Origin: Zoroaster sp. YZ-2022
Lineage: Eukaryota; Echinodermata; Asteroidea; Forcipulatida; Zoroasteridae
DNA length: 64,000 bases
Assembly: GCA_029582265.1 (NCBI GenBank)
Contig: JAQQFT010000023.1
Location: 3,373,071-3,437,070, forward strand
Direction of reading: 5' to 3'
Shown: one piece after another, positions 13,501 through 22,904 of the stretch
Layout of the letters: the number at the start of each line of letters is the position of its first letter
Position numbering within the stretch: position 1 is the first letter of the stretch
The notes under the pieces: model-generated
Told to the model about the DNA's origin: nothing
The model's input: only the letters and a program-made list of their open reading frames with translations
Database searches by the model: none
Translations under genes and position numbers: made by a program

Positions 13501-15514
13501 ACGGTGTTTCTTCGACAAGTATTCAACGCAAATTGGATAGAGGTGTTCCGTACTACCAACGGGGTGAGTGTTACGTCTACTATAGGGGTTAGGTAGTCCC
13601 CGAGCCCGAAATAGGAAACATTTTACCGGCCAGCGGACGGGACCAGACTCTGGGACGGGCTCGAGGGGGATGGCGGTCGGCCCCCGCCGCCAGCTGGGAG
13701 ACGTCTTGAAGGCGCCCACGGTGTCCTCCAGTAGCAGCGGGCGCCGGCTCGTACCCCGCCGTGGCTCCCGGCCGAGAGGGCGAGTCCCTGCACGCTGGCA
13801 CGCGGTCCCCGCAGACGGGTCGACCCGAACGCAGCAGCGGGCACCGCCCGTGCTCCTCGGGCGTGAGGAGGAGTCCTTGCACGCTGGTCTGCTGTCCCCG
13901 TAGGTAGTCCTCAAGCCCGAAATAGGAAAAATTTCACCAGCCAGCGGACGGGACCCAACTCTGGGACGGGCTCGAGGGGGATGGCGCTCGGCCATCGCCG
14001 CCAGCTGGGAGACGTCGGGAAGGCCCTATCGGTGTCCTCCAGTAGCAGCGGACGCCGGCTCGGGCCCCGCTGTCTCTCCCGGCCGAGAGGACGAGTCCCT
14101 GCACGCTGGCTTGCGGTCCACGCAGACTGGTCGACCCGAATGCAGCAGCGGGCACCGCCCGTGCTTCTCGGGCGAGAGGAGTAGTCCCTGCACGCTGGCC
14201 CGCTGTGCCCGCAGACGGGTCGACCCGAAGTCGGAGTCAGAGGGGCGACCTCTCGCCCGAGGTGCACGGCCTGTGCCCGCTGCTGCGTTCGGGTCGACCC
14301 GTCTGCGGGGACCGCGAGCCAGCGTACATGGACTCGTCCTCTCGACCGGCTAACCCGAGCCGGCGCCAAAACCCCACGCTGTTTCTTCAACAAGTTTTCG
14401 ACGCAAATTGGATAGAGGTGTTCCGTACTACCAACGGGGTGGGTGTTACGTCTACTATAGGGAGTAGGTAGTCCTCAAGCCCGAAATAGGAAAAATTTCA
14501 CCAGTCAGCGGACGGGACCCAACTCTGGGACGGGCTCGAGGGGGATGGCGGTCGGCCCCCGCCGCCAGCTGGGAGACGTCGGGAAGGCCCCCTCGGTGTC
14601 CTCCAGTAGCAGCGGGCGCCGGCTCTGGCGCCGCCGTGGCTCCCGGCCGAGAGGACAGGTCCCCTGCGCGCTGGTTTCGCGGTCCCGGCAGACGGGTCGA
14701 CCCAAACGCAACGGGCGCCGCCCGTGCTCCTCCGGCGAAAGGACGAGTCCTGCACGCTGGCCCGCTGTCCCCGCAGACGGGTCGACCCGAAGTCGGAGTC
14801 CGAGGGGCGACATCTCGCCCGAGGAGCACGGGCGGTGCCCGCTGCTGCGTTTGGGTCGACCCGTCTGCGGGGACAGCGAGCCAGCGTGCAGGGACTCGTC
14901 CTCTCGGCCGAGAGCCACGGCCCGAGCCGGGGCTCAAACCCCACGGTGTTTCTTCGACAAGTTTTCAACGGAAATTGGATAGAGGTGTTCCGTACTACCA
15001 ACGGGATGGGTGTTACGTCTACTATAGGGGGTAGGTAGTCCTCGAGCTCGAAATAGGAAAAATTTCACCATCCAGCGGACGGGACCCAACTCTGGGACGG
15101 TCTCGAGGGGGATGGCGGTCGGCCCCCGCCGCCAAATGGGAGACGTCGGGAAGGCCCCCTCGATGTCCTCCAGTAGCAGCGGGCGCCGGCTCGGGTCCCG
15201 CCGTGGCTCCCGGTCGAGAGGACGAGTGCCTGCACGCTGGTTGGCGGTCCCCGCAGACGGGTCGACCCGAACGCAGCAGCGGGCACCGCCCGTGCTCCTC
15301 GGGCGAGAGGAGTAGTCCCTGCACGCTGGCCCGCTGTTGCCGCAGACGGGTCGACCCGAAGTCGGAGTCCGAGGGGCGACCTCTCGCCCGAGGAGCACGG
15401 GCGGTGCTCGTTGCTGCGTTCGGGTCGACCGTCTGCGGGGACCGCGAGCCAGCGTGCAGGGACTCGTCCTCTCGGCCGGGAGCCACGGCCCGAGCCGGGG
15501 CCCAAACACGGCTG
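10600..15514 (+). repeat. Right half of array 1, units in forward orientation
   Basis: Eight full junction segments and one partial one are spaced mostly 516-570 bp apart. The array ends with CACGGCTGTTTCACGCG (near 15508), the same motif that forms the terminal inverted repeat of array 2. That supports 15.51 kb as a true element end. Confidence 0.85.
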
Positions 15515-16112
15515 TTTCACGCGTATGTGACGCGCGTAAATAAGTTTTCCCATACCGTAGCCACTCATGCATAATTCATGTCAAAACGATGACGTCACGC
15601 CAATAATGGCTGCGCCCACAGATCACTGAGCTGACGAAAACAGGGTCGAAATATCAGCTAAATTAAACCTTCACACGAAGGAAATAGACGTTCTATTAAC
15701 TTTTCTGATGAATCATAATTAATTATACTCTTGTGGTTGATGGTGCTTACAAAAATTTAAAAGCCAGAATTTTTTTTTTTTTTACGTCGTATTCGTACAT
15801 CGTCTTTTGTTGTTTGAAAGATTCAAACGACGTTCCAAAAACCTCCCTTTTTACTTAGTAGGGGCTAGTTTTAACTTTTCAAAAAGGATTATTAAAATGA
15901 ACTACTATGTTCACTTTTTAAACGTTTAATCTCATGTAGGACATTTCGTTTAAGTATTCAATACCGTTGTTGAAAACTTGTAAAAACCGAGGCCTAACAA
16001 AACTTCCATTAAAATCGTTTACGAACGTTCCGTGCAGACGGCCCAGCCGCAGTAACTCTATCATTTTGTACGGTGTTGTGTGGGCACCGGTGATATACGT
16101 CAGAACGGCGCG
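15515..16112. other. AT-rich spacer, nothing supported
   Basis: Unique-looking sequence lies between satellite array 1 and a foldback element. It holds a poly-T run near 15770. No exon, RNA or repeat could be supported. Confidence 0.4.
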
Positions 16113-16548
16113 CTATGTAAATACGACATAAAACACAATAACTTTGCATCTGTCACGTTAGCAGTTTTTTAAAGTACCTGAAACCGACCAAAAAGTGTTT
16201 CAACACGTGAATGGACATACAGGCTTATACTAGAACTAATTTGAGTTGATTTATTTTATTTATTTTTTGTTTTATTTATTTTTTTACACTCAAATTTCCA
16301 TAAAAATTGGACGGAAAAAGTTAGCGCACTTTTTCGTCCATTTGTTGATGGAAATTTCAGGGTAATTAAAAAAATAATAGTAATAATCAACTCAAATTAT
16401 CTTTAGGATAAGCATGCATGTCTATTCAAATGTTGAAATTCTTTTTGGGTGGTTTCAGATATTAAAAAAATTACAAACCATTAGAAAAAGCTGCTAACGT
16501 GACGGTAGGAAAGTGGTCCCCTTTATTGTGTTTTATGTCGCCACATAG
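16113..16548. mobile_element. Foldback MITE, about 436 bp
   Basis: The two halves are inverted copies. CTATGT...CGACATAAAACACAATAA at the left is mirrored by TTATTGTGTTTTATGTCG...CTATGT at the right. Inner blocks (GTCACGTTAGCAG, AATTTGAGTTGATT, AATTTCCAT) are mirrored too, around a centre at AAAAAGTTAGCGCACTTTTT near 16325. There is no coding capacity. This is a non-autonomous hairpin element. I could not define a target-site duplication. Confidence 0.75.
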
Positions 16549-16664
16549 TTTACACAAAACTTTCATCAATATTCTACGCAGTAGATTATACGGGAGTACA
16601 GTGATAAAAACGCACAGGAACAAAGATGAGTTTCAGTGATATTTACACATATTTTATTCATTGA

Positions 16665-17459
16665 GTTTCAAATTCCATCAACAAGCTCTAGGAAAAATAT
16701 GTACAGTATGTACAAACAGAATCACAATTCACGGTTCTCGTAACCTTCCAAAGGAAACCAGTGAGTATAGGAAAGAATTATTGAATAATTTCGGTATAAG
16801 TGTATGGGAAGATTCAGCGGACCAGCATCCATGAAAAATATGTGAACAATTTTCAAGAAAACTACGACACTGTAAATCTGGAGAACGATTTTATACTGTT
16901 CAGAGCCTCAAAGATAAACAGCGAATCCAACAAAATTGGCCAAAAGCATACAAGAACTGGAACTTGGTTTCGTGTGTGAACTTTTACGCAACAGCTTTCT
17001 AGAGGAGGACCGCAGTCTAAACCAAAGGCTGGTAGGCCTAAATCAACAATAGCTTGTACACAAACTTTGCCCTTTTCACTGAGCGATGACAATATATTTC
17101 ATCAATTAAGTGATGCGCAACATCTGGACTATCCCATTAGTTTTGAAATCAGTGGTCATCAGTGGGAACAGTCACTCTTCATTTGTAGTATTTGTCTATG
17201 TATACTGGGAAAGCCATCAGTTCAGACACCACTTGCCAACATAACTTCTGCGCAATGTTTGAGACAGTGTTTCAAGCATTCGTTAAGTCAAAACATCAAC
17301 TGCCCAATATGTAATAAACATGTACAGTATAGCAGCATCACTTCAAGTCCCAGAGTGCTAAGTGTTCAACTGGACAATCTAAATGTTGGGTGTACAGCAT
17401 GTGATGGCATTGGACAAATAACCCGATTATTGCTTTACTCAATGAGCAGGGTGGTGAGA
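16665..17459 (+). pseudogene. RAG1 N-terminal-like zinc/RING fragment, decayed
   Basis: Read with frame changes and in-frame stops, the plus strand encodes, in order: KICTVCTNRI (first Cys pair), a linker ending NNFGISVWEDSADQHP, the pattern HP-x2-IC-x3-F-x-RKLRHC, a basic GPQSKPKAGRPK linker, and from about 17180 a RING finger (ICSICLCIL, then CQH, NFCAQC, NCPICNKHV), followed by SSPRVLSVQLDNLNVGCTAC. This domain order matches the N-terminal, non-catalytic region of RAG1, a RING E3 ligase/zinc-dimerisation region, and the N-RAG proteins reported from invertebrate transposons. TRAF-type RINGs share the RING-to-Cys spacing, but the upstream HP-x2-IC block argues for RAG1-like. A one-base shift inside the RING and stops near 16830, 17000 and 17025 show it is dead. 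No RAG1 catalytic core is present. It ends where the 12.4-kb element starts. Confidence 0.6.
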
Positions 17460-17478
17460 TGATTCACTGAGTTTAACC

Positions 17479-18110
17479 GCAGTAGTATATGTGGAGCAGA
17501 ATCTGTCCTCTCTCTGGCAGTGGAATGCAGTTTTGTGCAGTGATTTTGTGCAGTTTGTAACGGCAATGAACCACAGTCCACCACAGTGCAGTGGAGGAAT
17601 GTAGAGCAGATTTGCACTTTGTTGTGGTGGGTGCACTTTGTGGTGGTGGAGCACCATAATTTTATTTTTTTTCAATTTTATTTATTTTAATTTTTGTTTT
17701 TTTTATGACGTCATTTCGGCCAAGTAAAAAAAAAATTGTGTTCCCACTGCTCCACCACTGCTCCACAACTCAGTGCAAATCTATCTACATTCCTCCACTG
17801 CACTGTGGTGGACTGTGGTTCATTGCCGTTACAAACTGCACACAAAATCACTGCACACAAAACTGCACATTCCACCCACTCGTTGCACATATGATTAATT
17901 TTTTCCATTCTTTCAACCACAATTTTACTGCACACAACTTTACACAAATACTGCACAACTGTGCACTACTCCTTCCACACACAAACTAAAGCCACACACA
18001 CAACTGTACACAAAATACTGCACACAACTGCACACAAAATACTTGCACACAACTCTTTTCCTCACACAAACTGCACACCAAATTAAAGGTGGAGGTGTGC
18101 AGTTTGTGTG
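17479..18110 (+). repeat. Left terminal inverted repeat with internal hairpins
   Basis: An outer hairpin has arms at 17519-17655 and 17744-17874 (shared core CCACAGTCCACCACAGTGCA and its complement), with a loop rich in A/T plus ATGACGTCATTTCGGCCAAG. TGCACACAAA repeats follow. An inner perfect palindrome has 17-bp arms, CACACAAACTGCACACC at 18063-18079 and its complement at 18094-18110. The same blocks occur in the opposite orientation at 29024-29840. Confidence 0.8.
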
Positions 18111-18279
18111 ATGGAAGTGGTGTGTCTTGTAGCACTTTGAGGTGTGTGGTTGTGTGTTGAAGGGAAGTAGTGTGGCGCAGCATGCATATTGATGATTTCG
18201 AACTAAGATTGAGAATAAATCGACATTAGTCATCAGCGCGCCTCATGTATCGTGTCTTAAAATAGAATGGACATGGTTG

Positions 18280-18364
18280 ATTGGTTTAGATATTTCATTT
18301 ATGGGCAACCACCTCTTGTGATTGGTTGTTTCCCGGCGACGCGAAGGATGGTGAAGTATAAAAG
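18280..18364 (+). promoter_or_regulatory. TATA-box promoter with two inverted CCAAT boxes
   Basis: TATAAAAG lies at 18357-18364. Two ATTGG motifs (inverted CCAAT) lie at 18280-18284 and 18321-18325. A transcription start would be expected near 18388, about 80 bp before the first ATG at 18466. The site lies about 250 bp inside the left terminal repeat, where linear DNA viruses and similar elements often place a promoter. Confidence 0.55.
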
Positions 18365-18465
18365 ACGGAAATTCAAACTCTCATGTTTTCATAATATTCT
18401 CATCAAACGATTGCATTGTTGCTCGTTCATACGCTACTTGTATTGAAACAGTCGACAAACGACTA

Positions 18466-19536
18466 ATGCCAGGCTGCTGCGAACGACGGTGAGCCTGGAC
18501 CCCGATGCACACACCTGTGGTTCTTCCGCACCTGGCGCGATGGCTTTCCAGCTGACACCACCACCACCGACCGATGGGGCACGCATCGAGAAGGAGGAAG
18601 CTCATTCCAGCGCGGTGATAGATGCTGGGTGGTGCGAAGCCCAGAGTGTGACACGCAGCAAAACTATTTCTACAACAAGTTCACTGAAACCTCGTGGGAT
18701 CTGCAACAGTTCATCGACTTATCTGCGTGAGCAACGGATGTTGCAGCCACATCCACCCACTGTTGATGTCTTTGTCTGCTGCTGTTGAACAATTAACCAA
18801 GGATGCTGCTGACACCGAAGCATCAACCCCTAGAAATGGGAACTTCGGCAGAGAATGCTGAGGGAAGGCGGGAGTCAAGCGCATAGCTGTACTTTCCACC
18901 GGATGAACAACGGGAGGAGAACGACAGGAAGGCGGTGCGATTTCAAATCGGAGAGTGATATGCTGTTGTCAAGCGTTTCGGGGTCCTCCATTCTTGCAGG
19001 AGGTACTATTTAAATCAGCGGAAACCAATTGCTTGCAGGAGGATTAATCTCACTGGCGTGGAGCAGTGGGGGTCAGCTCAAACAACAAGTGCCGCCGCAT
19101 CACTAAAGCCATCTTTCAAGTTTAGCTGATTAACAAAGATGTTAACTGTTGATTAACCTTTAGAATGAGTATTGTCTACCTGTTGCAGATGATGAAGATC
19201 ACGACATGGAGGGCGAGGAGAATGTGTTGAAGCGCAAGAAAATCAGGACACTTGGCGAAACAAGTGATGACAAAAATCGTCACGGATCACATCATCAGAA
19301 TAAGTTATGCAGTTCAACAGAGTCTACCTTGCGAAGGGTGTGAGTTGGTTGCAAGGCAGCGGATCACGGTGTCTGGCTGGAGACGGTCTCTGAGTACCAC
19401 CTTGAAGATTTCGTGGATGAGCACTTCGAAGCAGAACAATACATTCAACCGAGCCATGTTTGCTGTGTTTGGCGCGCATCATGTTGGTGTTGAGGCTTAC
19501 GATGGAATGGACGAGGACGTGTACTCTGTATCATAA
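18466..19536 (+). pseudogene. Broken plus-strand gene of unknown family inside the 12.4-kb element
   Basis: Downstream of the TATA box, protein-like segments appear in successive frames: WFFRTWRDGFPAD and GDRCWVVRSPECDTQQNYF (up to 18726), SLSAAVEQLTKDAADTEAS (about 18769-18840), YFPPDEQREENDRKAVRF (about 18890-18955), YAVVKRFGVLHSCRRYYLNQ (from about 18958), an acidic-then-basic stretch EDHDMEGEENVLKRKKIRT (19197 on), VWLETVSEYHLEDFVDEHF, and finally VGVEAYDGMDEDVYSVS before a stop at 19536. The pieces are separated by in-frame TGA codons (possibly decayed CGA arginine codons) and frameshifts. GT-AG-like bits are too short (18-20 nt) to be introns, except perhaps 18489-18610. I do not recognise the family. 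By position it would be the first gene of the element, perhaps regulatory or replicative. Confidence 0.45.
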
Positions 19537-22500
19537 CGATATTCTGGATGAATGGAACTCTGAACATCAGAATGGAACTCTAAACCTATGAACATTGTTG
19601 ACACTTTCTACGAAGGGTCATGGAATTAAATGGACTTGTTTAATTGAACACTTTGAGACAGAACGCAAAGGTTGAAGACGATTATTTGGTTCATTCATCT
19701 GCAATAAGTATTATCAATTTGCCATATGTTGTTGTTATATTTTGAAGATACTAAGGACACTACAATAATAATTTAATGATTTAATTGTTAATTTGAAATC
19801 AAGTTTAGTATGAACGTGGACCCCTTTGAATAAAAATAGTTGTTTTATAAGTTTAATGTTGTAGAAAAACATTTTGAGAAATTTCCATACATTAAAAGTT
19901 TCAGTCTTTAAGTTTGTTTAAAACTTTGACCATGTTAAACAATTCAAATTGAATGTACGTGATCAGTTGAAGTTGAATTAAAAGTACAGTTGCTTGTGAG
20001 AACAACGCTTGTTCTCATACCTTTTGTAGTTTTTTTTAATTTATTTATTATTTTATATTCCTTAAGGGAGGTAGAAAGGGAGGGACAACAACGTACGAAA
20101 GACGGGCAAAAGAGCGACTGGCCATGAAGCTATTCAAGTATGATTTGTTAAATATAATTTTAACACAGCAATCTTTACATAAATATATTTACAGATGGTT
20201 TTAAGTGGTTTTAAATTGGAAAACATTTGAGAAACTGAAACATTAATTATTATTATTATTGTTATTTTAAATTCTAACAAATTCGCGACCTTTAAGGAAC
20301 ATTTGGCTAGACCGAACACTGGCAAATTTGCTTGAACAACTTAGAGTTGATGGATGCATTAATCTATAATGGAATAATAGTACTAAAATAAAAAGAAATT
20401 TCTTGAGCAACATTTGTTGATATGATGATGAGGATTCAAAGTATTAGCGTCTGTTGAGAAGAAGTGTTTGGGTAGATACGGTTGTCTCAATGCTACATAT
20501 TTGCTTCTTAAATATATGGTCTGGATAATTTTGAAATCAGACATCCTGATTCAACACCAAAATCTCTAATACCCTGTAATAAAATACGAGGATACTTTTC
20601 TTGTTTTCATGACCTCAGCTCTTGGCTGCTTTATTCCAACTTCTCAATGTTGGAACATTTATCAAAGTTACAATGTGTACATGTATTACTCAGTTGGTTA
20701 ATGAAATTAAAAGGTAATGTTGAAAAAATATATTGACAATTTATTTACAATTGGTTATGCAATTTATGTTTGACAGAAACTGTATGTTTTGCAAAACAAA
20801 TAATAATAATACAAAATAATAAATAAAAAACAACTGGTTAGTAGGCCTTGCAAGTACCAAAAGTTACTGAAATTACGCACATTATGTGAAAATACAGTAC
20901 ACTTGTTTTCGTTTGTCAGATCAACATAATGATAATTGTTCCAAAAGGAAAAATAATAACTAGTATGAAATAGTAGAAGTTGCATCGCCCGATTTTCATA
21001 AAACACGAATAGATTGATAATTTAGAATCTATTTCTCTTAACGTATTCGATGCTGTTTCAAACGAAACACATACAACTTTCGCGTACACACCATGAACAA
21101 AATACATGCAACATGCAAATTATTGTGTCTAGAACCTTGCGATGGTCCCAACAATAACTCGTCTGCATCTATACTGCCAGTGTGTTGATGGAAGTTATTT
21201 TTTCAATATCTGGAAATGATAGTATTTAAAATTTCCCGACAAAAGAAAATGTAGCCTTTTAAATGTTTAATTCAATTATTACCGTAAAAAGTGGGATGCA
21301 TTTTTTTTAATTTTTTTAATTTAATTTATTTATTTTAATTTTTTATTTATTTATAAACAAATGCAATGGAAAAAATTAGTCCAGTGTTAAACAAAGACAG
21401 TTGGGATGGCGTATCAATACATTTTCATCAAAATAAGTGGTAATAATAATAATAAGGTTCTTTGCGATTGAGTGTTTCTTTAAGTCACGATGGTGTTCAA
21501 TAACCGGAGGGAACAGTGTCAACGTTTTCAATTTGTACTTATATGTTTTCCTGTCTCATAAAGCCATTTCCCTGCATAATTCGGTTACACAAGAGTGACC
21601 CTAAGTTCTTGATTAAAGCTGTAACATATAGTTTCAAATAATATTATTACAATTCTATTGTATTATATTTGTTCCCAAATCTGAAACAAACCCTTTCCGT
21701 TCAATAATAATAATAATAATCGCACTTGAAGGAGTGTTACAAAACATACTCTTTTTCTTTTGATTTACAAAGAAAATATATATTTGGCAGCGCAATTAAT
21801 GTTAGCTTCATCTGAAAAAATTCTGTCTTTCTTTATATTGGAATTCAAAGTGATCATCATTTTGATAAACATACATTTCCTAAAAAGTCCTTGTATAGTG
21901 GACAATAAACAAGTATAATAATTTTCTGATTTCTGATTCAACATCAAAGGTGACAGCGTGGGCAAATTCTCTGACTGAATCTTGACCAATTATTTCCCCT
22001 GTTTCAATAAACAGCTTGTGTGAATTAAGAGCATAAAATGGGCGGAGCATGAATGACGACGCCGATGAATTGTGTCACACAATACAAATATAACTCAAAC
22101 TCAAATTTATTTTCTACGGTACGGTAAGTCACAAGCTTGTTTCTCTGGTTGGGATTGATATTTCTGGACTCATATTAATCTATCAGACCAGTTAGAAATG
22201 AACAAGTTTCGTTATTGCCATAACAAACATATCTAGTACCGGTACAGTTAATAAAGATAAACATTCATTTTATGCAGAACACTTATTTTGTACTTTTCAT
22301 ACTGAAATACCTGAAATGATGAAGGACTCGTATAATAAATAAATACAAAAATAAATAAATAATTAAAAAGCTTACGCTGGGTATCGCATGTAGATAAAGT
22401 CAGCACAGCATTTTATACATAAATTATTAAGTTAATTGAACCCCAATACTAATGTCGTAATCCTTCTTGGTCTGCACCATGAAAATCTCCTGGTTGGTGA

Positions 22501-22904
22501 AAAAAAGTTTCATGGGGAAATATCCTATGTGTCGCTACATGTATTCATATTTGGTATACCATGGAGAAAACTTCCTCCATGGGTGCCATTAATCCCCTGC
22601 TATCGATAATCCACTGCCCAAACATTAAGCGACTACTAAATGGCTGAAGAGTTTATCGATCTGATACGATTACGGATGTCTGGTGTCCATACCCATCAAC
22701 ATGCGCAGCATATAGTTCAAATATAATACAAGCATTTTTGGAACCACAGGCATCATGTACATTGTGTATATCCATTGTCTCTTAACCCTTCCCTAAAATC
22801 AATTTTAAGAGCTCAAACTACATGTTTTTAAAACTCTTATAAATCAAGAGAATGGTTGACACACCGTTGCGGGCTACCTTACGTTTTGGGTACATGTAGG
22901 TGAA
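19537..22904. other. AT-rich interior of the element, no supported gene
   Basis: This 3.3-kb stretch has only short, low-quality open frames on both strands. It includes AT-rich low-complexity patches near 20040, 20240, 21300-21360 and 22340, and short ATT/AAT runs near 21440 and 21710. Either coding sequence has decayed beyond recognition or this is spacer between the plus-strand gene and the minus-strand polymerase. Confidence 0.4.

Larger units (their letters stand above)
7458..15514. repeat. GC-rich palindromic satellite array 1 (giant inverted array)
   Basis: About 8 kb of very GC-rich sequence sits inside AT-rich surroundings. Each unit joins a roughly 125-bp moderate-GC junction segment (core CAACGCAAATTGGATAGAGG, then TCTACTATAGGGG and CCCGAAATAGGAAAAATTTC) to a GC-rich part containing a long hairpin. 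Its arms run from TCCCGGCCGAGAGGACGAG to the matching reverse complement, about 125 bp each, around a roughly 70-bp loop that holds a third partial copy. Junction segments are in reverse orientation at about 7480, 7915, 8340, 8770, 9690 and 10260, and forward at about 10815, 11330, 11900, 12415, 12935, 13500, 14380 and 14945, with a partial copy at 13905. Long open frames on both strands follow from base composition and symmetry and are not genes. Confidence 0.9.

Noticed and set aside
7458..15514. GC-rich block as ribosomal DNA or its spacer
   Set aside because: No rRNA-like conserved segment or long unique transcript region is visible. The units are short hairpin repeats.
18711..18899. Minus-strand open frames opposite the unknown plus-strand pseudogene
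   Set aside because: They mirror the better plus-strand segments and have poorer composition and no promoter.
18727..19355. Tiny GT...AG segments of 18-20 nt (18727-18746, 18957-18973, about 19339-19355) that look like micro-introns in the unknown plus-strand gene
   Set aside because: Introns this short are not known in animals, and removing them does not give one continuous frame. In-frame TGA and frameshifts in a dead gene explain them better.
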